In this document: positions 1-8,341 of the stretch, one piece after another
How the letters are laid out: every line of letters starts with the position of its first letter
Numbering within the stretch: position 1 is the first letter of the stretch
Assembly: GCA_030433005.1 (NCBI GenBank)
Contig: JAUILQ010000029.1
Coordinates: forward strand, 1 to 61,322
Origin: Alphaproteobacteria bacterium
GTDB taxonomy: Bacteria; Pseudomonadota; Alphaproteobacteria; Kiloniellales; DSM-21159
Length of the DNA stretch: 61,322 nt
Direction of reading: 5' to 3'
Made by a program: the position numbers and the translations under genes
The notes under the pieces: generated by a model
Database searches by the model: none
What the model saw: only the letters and a program-made list of their open reading frames with translations
What the model was told of the DNA's origin: nothing

Positions 1-1
1 G

Positions 2-127
2 GAGCGCAGCAACGCCATGCAAGCCTGGATCGACAGCTACAACCACAGCCGCCCCCATTCCGCTCTCAACGGAAAACCGCCCATCTCACGCATCGCCAGG
101 GACAACCTCCTTGGCAGCGACACCTAG
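2..127 (+). mobile_element. IS481-family transposase, C-terminal fragment (cut by window edge)
   Basis: The frame is open from the window edge to a TAG at 125-127 and gives 41 residues. They contain the SYNHSRPHSAL signature typical of the end of IS481/IS3-type DDE transposases, followed by an NLLG-x-x-T tail usual for IS481. The catalytic core lies outside the window, so I cannot tell whether the gene is intact. The stop overlaps the stop of the convergent methyltransferase in a shared CTAG, so no terminal inverted repeat can sit between the two genes. The element's right end is therefore either lost or lies inside the neighbouring gene. Confidence 0.75.
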
Positions 128-936
128 GGACGCCGGGCCTTGATGTGGGTCGGGCGGTGCTCGCCGCTGTCGAGCACGACCAGCATGTTGCGCCAGACCG
201 TGACGTTCTTCTCGCGCATCTCGGCGCCGACCAGTTCGGCCATGCGGTCGCCGAGCTCGCCCTCCATGGCCGCGAGCTCGCGGCGCGCGACCTCGCGGTA
301 CCAGGGGTTGCGGTCGGTCAGCTCGATCCCCACGAAGCCGGCGCGCGCCAGCGCCTCGCGGTAGCGCTCGGGCGAGGCCATGCCGAAGGACAGCCCCTCG
401 GATTCGACGTAGCGCGCCATCTCCGGCGACATCGGGCCGTCGGAGCCGCGCAGCCAGTCGCTCGCGATGAAGTGGCCGCCGGGCCGGCAGACCCGGAAGA
501 CCTCGGCGAAGAGCGCGTCCTTGTCGGCGATGTGGATCAGCGAGTCCTTGCTGAAGACGACGTCGAAAGCGGCGTCATCGAAGGGCAAGGGCCCGGGCTC
601 GACGGCCTGGAAGTCGATTCGGTCGGACAGGCCGTGCTTGTCGGCCAGCGCCCGCGCCTTCTCGACCAGCGGCGGCTCGACGTCGATGCCGACGACCGCG
701 CCGGCGCCGTAGTCGCGCGCCAGCAGCAGGTCGATGCCGCCGACGCCGCAGCCGATGTCGAGCACCCGCTTGCCGGACAGATCGCTGCCCTCGAGCAGGC
801 GCGCGACCTCCTCGGGGCCGCCGGGCGACAGGAAGCCCTCGCCCCAGATGACCTCGAGCGAGCCGACCAGGTCGTCGCCGTACTCGTACTCCTCGTGCGC
901 GCCCCCGGGCGCCTGCTTGCCGCCGTCGACCGCCAC
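124..936 (-). CDS. Class I SAM-dependent methyltransferase
   Basis: A 270-residue Rossmann methyltransferase. Motif I (VLDIGCGVGGID) is near residue 58, an acidic ribose-binding GIDVEP follows about 20 residues later, then DVVFSKDSLIHI and the post-motif RPGGHFIASDW. The overall sequence resembles methyltransferases acting on small amines (sarcosine/dimethylglycine or phosphoethanolamine type), but the substrate cannot be fixed from sequence. The start is GTG at 936, four bases after the stop of the upstream AraC-type regulator, so the two are probably one transcript. The link with the divergent sox genes suggests methylated glycine or betaine metabolism. The C-terminus looks complete, although its stop codon is shared with the transposase fragment. 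Confidence 0.85.
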   Translation of the reverse strand: MAVDGGKQAPGGAHEEYEYGDDLVGSLEVIWGEGFLSPGGPEEVARLLEGSDLSGKRVLDIGCGVGGIDLLLARDYGAGAVVGIDVEPPLVEKARALADKHGLSDRIDFQAVEPGPLPFDDAAFDVVFSKDSLIHIADKDALFAEVFRVCRPGGHFIASDWLRGSDGPMSPEMARYVESEGLSFGMASPERYREALARAGFVGIELTDRNPWYREVARRELAAMEGELGDRMAELVGAEMREKNVTVWRNMLVVLDSGEHRPTHIKARRP

Positions 937-940
937 CGGG

Positions 941-2083
941 TCAGCTCATCCCGCCGACGTGGCGCAGCGGCGCGGTGTCGAGATCGTCGTCCATCGCTTC
1001 CTCCAGGTCGCCCTCGTGGCCTTCCAGCAGCTCGGCGTCGAGCGAATCGACGCCGCCGGCAGCCTCCTCGTTGTCGGCCGCCTGGGCGTTCGGCAGGCCG
1101 CGCTCCTTGCGCGGCGTGCGGCCGAAGAAGTCGCGGTAGCACTTGGAGAAGTGCGAGGCCGAGACGAAGCCGCAGGCCAGCGCCACGTCGATCACCGACA
1201 TGTTGGTCTGCAGCAGCAGCAGGCGCGCCCGGTTGAGCCGGAGCTCCAGGTAGTAGCGCGCCGGCGAGCGGTGCAGGTACTTGCGGAACAGCCGCTCGAG
1301 CTGGCGCGTCGAGAGCCCCGCCTCGCGCGCCAGGCGGCTGCGCGGCAGCGGCTCCTCCAGCGCCTTCTCCATCTTGTCGATGACCGAGAGCAGCTTGGGA
1401 TGGCGCACGCCGAGGCGCGCCGGCAGGCTCATGCGCTGGTGGTCGTGCTGGTCGCGGATCCGCTCGTGCATGAACTGGTCGGCGACCTGGGCGGCCAGCT
1501 CGTGGCCGTGCTGGCCGGCGATGACGTTGAGCATCAGGTCGAGCGAGGCCGTGCCGCCGGCGCAGGTGAAGCGGTTGCGGTCGATCTCGAAGAGCTCGTT
1601 GGTGACCTCGAGGTCGGGGAAGTCCTCGAGGAAGCCGGCCAGGTTCTCCCAGTGGATCGTGCAGTTGTAGCCGTCCAGCATGCCGGCCTTGGCCAGCAGG
1701 TAGGGGGCCGTGCAGATCGCGCCGATGTCGGCGCCCTGGCGGTCCATGCGGCGCAGCCAGGCGGTCAGGCGACGGTCCTCGAGCTTCTGCACGTCAATGC
1801 CGGAGACCAGGGCGACGGTGCCGAGGCGGGCGGCCGCCTCGAGGTCGCCGCCGACGCCGATCGGGATGCCGTTGGAGGCGGTCACAGGCTGGCCGTCGAG
1901 AGAGAACAGCGGCCAGCTGTAGAGCTGCTTGCCCGACAGGCGGTTGGCCTGGCGCATCGCCTCGACGGCCGAGACGAAGGCGATCATCGAGAAGCGCGGC
2001 AGCAGCACGAAGCCGATAGCCTGGGGTAACTCGCGGGGAGGCTTTCCTAGCATGTCGACGAACCGAATCGCCCCGGGCGCCAA
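941..2083 (-). CDS. GlxA-family AraC-type regulator (GbdR/CdhR-like)
   Basis: About 380 residues. The N-terminal half is a DJ-1/PfpI-like amidase fold (IGFVLLPRFSMIAF near 22, DIGAICTAPYLLA near 138). The C-terminal half is an AraC double helix-turn-helix (roughly 235-335; STRQLERLFRKY, VALACGFVSASHFSKCYR). An acidic tail of about 40 residues follows. GbdR-type members activate glycine betaine, dimethylglycine and sarcosine catabolism, which fits the divergent soxBDAG genes; the function here is inferred from that. The longest frame starts with TTG at 2083 and includes RFVDMLGKPP. An ATG at 2053 would give 370 residues. Neither has a well-placed ribosome binding site, so the start is uncertain. 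Confidence 0.85.
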   Translation of the reverse strand: MAPGAIRFVDMLGKPPRELPQAIGFVLLPRFSMIAFVSAVEAMRQANRLSGKQLYSWPLFSLDGQPVTASNGIPIGVGGDLEAAARLGTVALVSGIDVQKLEDRRLTAWLRRMDRQGADIGAICTAPYLLAKAGMLDGYNCTIHWENLAGFLEDFPDLEVTNELFEIDRNRFTCAGGTASLDLMLNVIAGQHGHELAAQVADQFMHERIRDQHDHQRMSLPARLGVRHPKLLSVIDKMEKALEEPLPRSRLAREAGLSTRQLERLFRKYLHRSPARYYLELRLNRARLLLLQTNMSVIDVALACGFVSASHFSKCYRDFFGRTPRKERGLPNAQAADNEEAAGGVDSLDAELLEGHEGDLEEAMDDDLDTAPLRHVGGMS

Positions 2084-2302
2084 TCGCCTCGGAGGTGACG
2101 ATACTGTTGCACAGCGGCCTGTGTCGCGAAATGAAAACTTCGGGACGTGGCCGGAAGAGCCCTGGAGCCCCCTAAGCTGTGCTGATACCGGCCTGCGCGG
2201 GGCGCGCCGGAGCGGTTATCCGGCTGCTCCCCCTGCGACACGACCACCGACACGCCCGGCAGCTTCGCCGGCCGCCACCCCAGCCCGATTGGTGCCCCGA
2301 AG
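2084..2302. promoter_or_regulatory. Divergent regulatory region between the GbdR-like gene and soxB
   Basis: 219 bases separate the regulator start from the soxB start. The segment around 2100-2200 is less GC-rich than the flanks, as expected of a control region, and the arrangement of regulator and target operon suggests it binds the regulator. I do not see an unambiguous -35/-10 pair or a convincing operator palindrome, so the exact sites are not assigned. Confidence 0.4.
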
Positions 2303-3556
2303 ATGCAGGCGCGCTACTCCTTCTTCTCCCTCGCCCGCAACGCGCTCGGCTATCACGAGAACTGGCCCGAGGCCTGGCGGTCGCCGGAGCCGCGCGGCTC
2401 CTACGACGTGGTCGTGGTCGGCGGCGGCGGCCACGGCCTGGCGACGGCCTACTACCTGGCCAAGGAGCACGGCATCACCAACGTCGCGGTGATCGAGCGC
2501 GGCTGGCTGGGCGGCGGCAACACCGGGCGCAACACCACGATCGTGCGCTCCAACTACCTGTGGGACGAGTCGGCGGCGCTCTACGAGCACGCGCTGAAGC
2601 TCTGGGAGGGCCTGAGCCAGGACCTCAACTACAACGTCATGTTCTCGCAGCGCGGCGTGCTCAACCTGGCGCACAACCAGCACGACCTGCGCGAGCTGCA
2701 GCGCCGGATCCGCTCCAACCGCCTCAACGGCATCGACTCGGAATTCCTCGACGCGGCCGGCGTCAAGGCCTTCTGCCCGGTCATCGACCTGCGCAGCGAC
2801 GGCCGCTACCCGGTGCTCGGCGCCTCGCTGCAGCGCCGCGGCGGCACCGCGCGCCACGACGCCGTGGCCTGGGGCTACGCCCGCGCCGCCGACGCGCGCG
2901 GGGTGCACATCGTGCAGAACTGCCCGGTCACCGGCTTCCGCATCTCCAACGGCCGAATCCAGGGCGTCGAGACCGCGAAGGGCTACATCGAGGCCAAGAA
3001 GGTGGCGGTGGTCACCGCCGGCCACTCCAGCGTCATGGCCAACATGGCCGGCTTCCGGCTGCCGGTGCACTCGGTGCCGCTGCAGGCCCTGGTCTCGGAG
3101 CCGGTCAAGCCGGTCATCGACTGCGTCGTGATGTCGGGCGCCGTGCACGCCTACGTCAGCCAGTCCGACAAGGGCGAGCTCGTGATCGGCGCCGGCGTCG
3201 ACAAGTACGTCGGCTACGGCCAGCGCGGCAGCCTGCCGGTCACCGAGGAGACGCTGGCCGCGGTCTGCGAGCTGTTCCCGCTGTTCCGGCGCATGCGCAT
3301 GCTGCGCCAGTGGGGCGGCATCGTCGACGTCTGCCCGGACGCCAGCCCGATCATCTCGAAAACCCCGGTCCAGGGGCTCTACTTCAACTGCGGCTGGGGC
3401 ACCGGCGGCTTCAAGGCGACCCCCGGCTCGGGCTGGGTGTTCGCCGACACGATCGCCAACGACAACCCGCATCCGCTGGCCGCGCCCTACACGCTGGAGC
3501 GCTTCACCACCGGCTACCTGATCGACGAGCACGGCGCCGCCGCCGTCGCCCACTAG
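2303..3556 (+). CDS. soxB: Sarcosine oxidase subunit beta (heterotetrameric)
   Basis: A 417-residue FAD-dependent DAO-fold subunit. The dinucleotide motif [18 protein letters not shown] lies near residues 36-53, preceded by the family-typical [18 protein letters not shown] start. His185 in the [17 protein letters not shown] stretch corresponds to the histidine that binds FMN covalently in characterised tetrameric enzymes. With SoxA, SoxD and SoxG it oxidatively demethylates sarcosine to glycine, giving H2O2 and, with tetrahydrofolate, 5,10-methylene-THF. It is first in a B-D-A-G operon, the standard order. Length matches the family (about 410-420). Confidence 0.96.
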   Translation: MQARYSFFSLARNALGYHENWPEAWRSPEPRGSYDVVVVGGGGHGLATAYYLAKEHGITNVAVIERGWLGGGNTGRNTTIVRSNYLWDESAALYEHALKLWEGLSQDLNYNVMFSQRGVLNLAHNQHDLRELQRRIRSNRLNGIDSEFLDAAGVKAFCPVIDLRSDGRYPVLGASLQRRGGTARHDAVAWGYARAADARGVHIVQNCPVTGFRISNGRIQGVETAKGYIEAKKVAVVTAGHSSVMANMAGFRLPVHSVPLQALVSEPVKPVIDCVVMSGAVHAYVSQSDKGELVIGAGVDKYVGYGQRGSLPVTEETLAAVCELFPLFRRMRMLRQWGGIVDVCPDASPIISKTPVQGLYFNCGWGTGGFKATPGSGWVFADTIANDNPHPLAAPYTLERFTTGYLIDEHGAAAVAH

Positions 3557-3615
3557 CCCCGCGCGCTGCCGCCCGTCCCGCTGCCGCCTCTACCCCTGCC
3601 GAAGGTCTCCCGGCC

Positions 3616-3909
3616 ATGCTGCTGATCGACTGCCCCCACTGCGGCCCGCGCGCCGAGCTGGAGTTCTCCTACGGCCACGAGGCGCACATCGAGCGCCCGA
3701 AGGATCCGGACGCGCTCAGCGACAGCGACTGGGCCGCCTACCTGTTCCTGCGCGAGAATCCGAAGGGCGTGATCCTGGAGCGCTGGGTGCACAGCCACGG
3801 CTGCCGCCGCTGGTTCAACGTCGCGCGCGACACCGTCAGCTACGAGATCCTGGCAGTCTATCCGATGGGCGCCGAGCCGCCGAAGCTCGAGCAGGCCCGC
3901 TACGTCTGA
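3616..3909 (+). CDS. soxD: Sarcosine oxidase subunit delta
   Basis: A 97-residue protein read within a longer open frame. The start is the ATG at 3616, which has a GAAGG at 3601-3605 in a suitable position. The N-terminal LIDCPHCGPR supplies two cysteines and the later HSHGCRRWFNVARDT supplies His and Cys, matching the zinc site of the small SoxD subunit. It lies between soxB and soxA, about 60 bases after soxB and 28 bases before soxA, and is a structural part of the same complex. Confidence 0.95.
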   Translation: MLLIDCPHCGPRAELEFSYGHEAHIERPKDPDALSDSDWAAYLFLRENPKGVILERWVHSHGCRRWFNVARDTVSYEILAVYPMGAEPPKLEQARYV

Positions 3910-3937
3910 CCTTCCTCTCGCACGACGGACAGCAACC

Positions 3938-6900
3938 ATGGCCCAGACCACGGCCGAGACCTCGCCCCAGGCCCAGTCCCCCGCCCCGGCGGCCCGCCAG
4001 CCCTTCCGCCTGCGCGACGGCGGCCGCGTCGACCGCTCGCGGCTGGTCTCCTTCCGCTTCGACGAGCGCGAGTTGACCGGCCATCCGGGCGACACCCTGG
4101 CCTCGGCGCTGCTCGCCAACGGCGTCCACCTGGTCGGCCGCTCCTTCAAGTACCACCGGCCGCGCGGCATCGTCAGCGCCGGCGCCGAGGAGCCCAACGC
4201 CCTGGTCCAGGTCGGCCGCGACCCGCGCACCGAGCCGAACATCCGGGCGACCCAGCTGGAGCTGTTCGACGGCCTCTCGGTCAGCTCGCAGAACCGCTGG
4301 CCCAACCTGGAGTTCGACGTCGGCGGGGTGAACAACCTGCTGTCGCGCTTCCTGCCGGCCGGCTTCTACTACAAGACCTTCATGTGGCCGGCGGCGGCCT
4401 GGGAGACCTACGAGAAGGCGATCCGCCAGGCCGCCGGCCTGGGCGTCTCGCCGAGCAAGCGCGACCCCGACGCCTACGACAAGACCTTCGCGCACTGCGA
4501 CCTGCTGGTCGTCGGCGCCGGCCCGACCGGGCTGAGCGCGGCGCTGACGGCGGCGCGCGCCGGCGCCCGGGTGATCCTGGCCGAACAGGACTTCCTGCTC
4601 GGCGGCGACCTGCTGTCCGACCGCAGCGCCGCGATCGACGGGCGGCCGGCCCTGGAGTGGCTGGCCGAAGCCGAGGCCGAGCTGAGGTCCCTGGACAACG
4701 TGCGCATCCTGACCCGCACGATCTGCTTCGCCGCCTTCGACCACAACTTCTTCGGCCTGCACGAGCGGGTCTCCGACCACCTGCCCTTCGCCGAGCGCGG
4801 CGACGGCCGGCCGCGCCACCGCCTGTGGAAGCTGCGCACCAGGCAGGCGATCTTCGCGACCGGCGCCATCGAGCGCCCGCTGGTGTTCCGCGACAACGAC
4901 CGGCCCGGCATCATGCTGGCCTCGGCGGCGCGCAGCTACCTCAACCGCTGGGGCGTCATGGCCGGCTCCAACGCCGTGGTCTTCACCGGCAACGAGTCCG
5001 GCTACGCGACGGCGCTCGACCTGCACCAGGCCGGCGTGCGCGTCGCCGCCGTCGTCGACCTGCGCGCCGAGGCCGAGGGACCGCTCAGCGAGGAGGCCAA
5101 GGCCGCCGGCCTGCGCATCCTGGCCGGCCACGCGGTGATCGGCACCGAGGGCGACAAGCGGGTGAAGAAGGTGCGCGTCGGCCGCCTGGGCAGCGACGGC
5201 GCCTCGATCTGGGGCGGCGGCGAGGAGATCGCCTGCGACCTGCTGGTCAACTCGGCGGGCTGGAGCCCGACCGTGCACCTGCACTGCCAGGCCAAGGGCA
5301 GCCTGGTCTGGGACGAGGCGCACGCCTGCTTCCTGCCGGACAAGGCGATGCAGAAGGGCCAGGCGACGGTCGGCGCGGCCGCGGGCGCCTTCGGCCTCGC
5401 CTCCTGCCTCGCCGGCGGGGAGGCGGCTGGACGCGCCGCGGCCGAGGCGCTCGGCCTGGCGCCCAGGGCCCCGGCGCGCCGGCTCGAGGCCGAGGACCGA
5501 GACTTCCTGCCGATGCGCCAGCTCTACTGCGTGCCCTCCGACAAGCCGCTCGGCCAGGGCGGCAAGCACTTCATCGACCAGCAGAACGACGTCACCGCGG
5601 CCGACCTGCTGCTGGCGCTGCGCGAGGGCTACCGCTCGATCGAGCACGTCAAGCGCTACACCACGACCGGCATGGGCACCGACCAGGGCAAGCTCGGCAA
5701 CGTCAACGCCATCGGCGTCGTCGCCGAGCACCTGAAGCTGCCGCTGCCCGAGGTCGGGGTCACGACCTTCCGCGCGCCCTACACGCCGGTCTCCTTCGGC
5801 GCCTTCGCCGGGCGCGACGTCGACGCGCTGCTCGACCCGGTACGCACCACGCCGATGCATTCCTGGCACGAGCGCAACGGCGCGCTCTTCGAGGACGTCG
5901 GCCAGTGGCGCCGGGCCTGGTACTACCCCAAGGAGGGCGAGGACCTGCGCCGCGCCGTGAGCCGCGAGGTCAAGGCGACGCGCGATTCCCTCGGCATCCT
6001 CGACGCCACCACCCTGGGCAAGATCGAGATCGTCGGCCCCGATGCGGCCGAGCTGCTCAACCGAGTCTACACCAACGCCTGGAGCAAGCTGGAGGTCGGC
6101 CGCTGCCGCTACGGCCTGATGCTCAAGGAGGACGGCATGGTGATGGACGACGGCGTCACCAGCCGGCTCGACGAGACCCGCTTCCTGATGACCACGACGA
6201 CCGGCAACGCCGCCTCGGTCCTGGCCCATCTGGAGGAGTGGCTGCAGACCGAGTGGCCGGAGCTCAAGGTCTACCTGACCTCTGTCACCGAGCAGTTCGC
6301 GACCATGACGCTGTCCGGGCCGAACGCGCGCCGGCTGCTCGGCGAGCTCTGCGACCTCGACCTCTCGAACGAGGCCTTCCCGCACATGTCCTGGCAGCCC
6401 GGCAGGGTCGCCGGCGTGCCGGCGCGGATCTTCCGCATCTCCTTCACCGGCGAGCTCTCCTACGAGATCAACGTACCGGCCGGCCAGGGGCTCTACGTCT
6501 GGCAGACGCTGTTCCGCCACGGCGAGAAGTACGGCATCACGCCCTACGGCACCGAGGCGATGCACGTGCTGCGCGCCGAGAAGGGCTTCATCATCGTCGG
6601 CCAGGAGACCGACGGTTCGGTGACCCCGCTCGACCTGAGCATGGACTGGATCGTCTCGAAGAAGAAGGACTTCATCGGCCGGCGCTCGCTTTCCCGCACC
6701 GACATCCAGAAGCCCGACCGCGCCCAGCTCGTCGGCCTGCTGACCCAGGATCCCGCCCTGGTGCTGCCCGAGGGCGGCGCCCTGGTCGAGACGATGCGCG
6801 AGGAGACGCCGGTGCCGATGCTCGGCCACGTCACCTCGAGCTACTGGAGCCCGAACTGCGGGCGCTCGATCGCGCTGGCCCTGGTCAAGGGCGGCCGCGG

Positions 6901-7009
6901 GCGCCTCGGCAAGACCGTGATCTGCGCCCTCGACGGCGGCAAGACCGCGCCCTGCACGGTCGTCGAGCCGCTGTTCTTCGACAAGGAAGGAGAGCGTCTG
7001 CGTGGCTGA
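3938..7009 (+). CDS. soxA: Sarcosine oxidase subunit alpha
   Basis: A 1023-residue multidomain subunit. An N-terminal ferredoxin-like region (about 20-105; SFKYHRPRGIVSAG) lacks the iron-sulfur cysteines, as usual in this family. A dinucleotide-binding domain starts near residue 189 (LLVVGAGPTGLSAALTAA) and continues through ATGAIERPLVFRDNDRPGIM. A GcvT-like folate-binding domain occupies roughly 620-1010 (TLGKIEIVGPDAAELLNRV; YGTEAMHVLRAEKGFIIVGQ). The last domain would pass the formaldehyde unit to tetrahydrofolate. The end overlaps soxG by 8 bases, which implies translational coupling. Length is close to the family norm of about 1000. Confidence 0.96.
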   Translation: MAQTTAETSPQAQSPAPAARQPFRLRDGGRVDRSRLVSFRFDERELTGHPGDTLASALLANGVHLVGRSFKYHRPRGIVSAGAEEPNALVQVGRDPRTEPNIRATQLELFDGLSVSSQNRWPNLEFDVGGVNNLLSRFLPAGFYYKTFMWPAAAWETYEKAIRQAAGLGVSPSKRDPDAYDKTFAHCDLLVVGAGPTGLSAALTAARAGARVILAEQDFLLGGDLLSDRSAAIDGRPALEWLAEAEAELRSLDNVRILTRTICFAAFDHNFFGLHERVSDHLPFAERGDGRPRHRLWKLRTRQAIFATGAIERPLVFRDNDRPGIMLASAARSYLNRWGVMAGSNAVVFTGNESGYATALDLHQAGVRVAAVVDLRAEAEGPLSEEAKAAGLRILAGHAVIGTEGDKRVKKVRVGRLGSDGASIWGGGEEIACDLLVNSAGWSPTVHLHCQAKGSLVWDEAHACFLPDKAMQKGQATVGAAAGAFGLASCLAGGEAAGRAAAEALGLAPRAPARRLEAEDRDFLPMRQLYCVPSDKPLGQGGKHFIDQQNDVTAADLLLALREGYRSIEHVKRYTTTGMGTDQGKLGNVNAIGVVAEHLKLPLPEVGVTTFRAPYTPVSFGAFAGRDVDALLDPVRTTPMHSWHERNGALFEDVGQWRRAWYYPKEGEDLRRAVSREVKATRDSLGILDATTLGKIEIVGPDAAELLNRVYTNAWSKLEVGRCRYGLMLKEDGMVMDDGVTSRLDETRFLMTTTTGNAASVLAHLEEWLQTEWPELKVYLTSVTEQFATMTLSGPNARRLLGELCDLDLSNEAFPHMSWQPGRVAGVPARIFRISFTGELSYEINVPAGQGLYVWQTLFRHGEKYGITPYGTEAMHVLRAEKGFIIVGQETDGSVTPLDLSMDWIVSKKKDFIGRRSLSRTDIQKPDRAQLVGLLTQDPALVLPEGGALVETMREETPVPMLGHVTSSYWSPNCGRSIALALVKGGRGRLGKTVICALDGGKTAPCTVVEPLFFDKEGERLRG

Positions 7010-7628
7010 GCTCCTGGAACAGCATTCCGCCCTCGCCCACCTCGGCCTGGTCGCCCAGGCGACGCGCGCGCGCAGCGAGAGCCAGGGCGTCGCGATGAGC
7101 GAGCTGCCCTACCGGGCCGCCGTCAACCTGCGCGGCCGGCTCGACGAGCCCGGCTTCGCCGCGGCCGTCGACGCCGGGCTCGGCTGCCTGCTGCCCGACC
7201 GTGTCGGCGGCGTGGCGACGTCCGACACGGCGAGCGCCCTGATGCTCGGGCCCGACGAGTGGCTGCTGGTCGCCGAGGACGGCACCGAGGGCCCGGCGCT
7301 GCGCGAGCGCCTGGCCAAGGCGCTCGACGACTACTTCTGCTCCGTCGTCGAGGTCGGCCAGCAGTACTGCTGGATCCGCCTCGCCGGCCCCGAGGCCGCG
7401 GCGACGCTGCAGAAGGGCTGCCCGCTCGACCTCGACCCCGCGGTCTTCGCCGCCGGACACTGCGCGCAGTCGCTGCTCAGCAAGATCGACGTCCTGGTCT
7501 GCCGGCGCGACGACCGCGACGGCGCGCCGGTCTTCGAGGTCGCGGTGCGCCGCAGCTTCGCCGACTACGCCTGGCGCTGGCTGCACGACGCCGCGCGCGA
7601 GTACGGGGTCGCCGTGGTCGCGGCGTAA
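7002..7628 (+). CDS. soxG: Sarcosine oxidase subunit gamma
   Basis: 208 residues, starting at the GTG at 7002 inside the end of soxA, with a strong AAGGAAGGAGAG just upstream. The sequence is GcvT-like in fold (MLGPDEWLLVAEDG near 83; DLDPAVFAAGHCAQSLLSKIDVLV; FEVAVRRSFADYAWRWL near the end), as in other SoxG proteins, the least conserved subunit. It completes the four-subunit set, and no further sox or folate gene follows: the next gene is convergent. Confidence 0.93.
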   Translation: MAELLEQHSALAHLGLVAQATRARSESQGVAMSELPYRAAVNLRGRLDEPGFAAAVDAGLGCLLPDRVGGVATSDTASALMLGPDEWLLVAEDGTEGPALRERLAKALDDYFCSVVEVGQQYCWIRLAGPEAAATLQKGCPLDLDPAVFAAGHCAQSLLSKIDVLVCRRDDRDGAPVFEVAVRRSFADYAWRWLHDAAREYGVAVVAA

Positions 7629-7665
7629 CGCGGCGGACGCCCGCCGCGGGCGCCCCGCGAGACCG

Positions 7666-8142
7666 TCAGTCGTCGACCCACTGCCAGGAGCCGTCAGGCT
7701 GGTAGCAGGCCCGGCCGTAGGCGTTCTCCAGGCGGCCGCCGATCACCACGGTCTTGGTGACCTCGCGGCAGTAGCGGCCGTCGTCGCCCCGCCGGCGCGG
7801 GGGCGGCCTGTCGTACAGCGGGGGCCCGTAGCCGGGCGCCCCGTAGCCTGGAGACTGGGTGACCCGAGGCGCCGGGTCGACGACGATCACGCGCGGGGCG
7901 CGCTCGATGTAGACGGTACGCGGCCGCGACCCGAAGAGGATCGTCGCGCCGCCGCCCAGGCCTCTGCGGTCGTAGCCGCGGCCGTGCCGCCAGGGCTTGT
8001 GGTGGCCCCAGCCGGGCCCCTGGAAGTGATGATGGTGATGGCGCTTCTTCCAGTGGTCCGCCCGGGCCTCCGGCGCCGCGGCCAGGCCGACCCCGGCAAA
8101 GAACAGACCGGCCAGGAGTCCGGTTAGCAGGGACAAGCGCAT
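7666..8142 (-). CDS. Secreted His-rich protein with surface-antigen-like C-terminus
   Basis: 158 residues. I take the ATG at 8142 (MRLSLLTGLLAG), because AGGAGG lies six bases upstream and a signal peptide follows (hydrophobic core to about residue 20, A-x-A cleavage near ARADH). The mature part begins with KKRHHHHHFQGPGWGHHKPW, then a Gly/Arg segment and a Pro/Tyr-rich stretch. The last 35 residues (YCREVTKTVVIGG, then CYQPDGSWQWVDD) resemble the C-terminal domain of 17-kDa surface-antigen proteins. Function is unknown; the His cluster suggests possible metal binding in the periplasm. It is convergent with soxG. Confidence 0.75.
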   Translation of the reverse strand: MRLSLLTGLLAGLFFAGVGLAAAPEARADHWKKRHHHHHFQGPGWGHHKPWRHGRGYDRRGLGGGATILFGSRPRTVYIERAPRVIVVDPAPRVTQSPGYGAPGYGPPLYDRPPPRRRGDDGRYCREVTKTVVIGGRLENAYGRACYQPDGSWQWVDD

Positions 8143-8341
8143 GGGGTTCCTCCTCGTTGCGCCCTCCAGACGGTGCCGGACGTCGGACGGCAACCCTGCA
8201 ACGGGCACGGCAGCTTTATCCGTCGGCGGCCTTGTGCCTCACCGCGCAAAGCACCACTGTCCCCCCGAGCGCGCGGCGGTCCCGTCGGCCCGACCGTCGC
8301 CCTCTTTGCCTTGCCCCGCCTGCCTGCTTGCGAAGGATCCC

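Noticed and set aside
3836..6829. A 997-codon open frame antisense to soxA
   Set aside because: It is a mirror of a very GC-rich, strongly conserved gene. Its translation is Ala/Gly/Arg/Val-rich with no recognisable domain, while the soxA frame is unambiguous.
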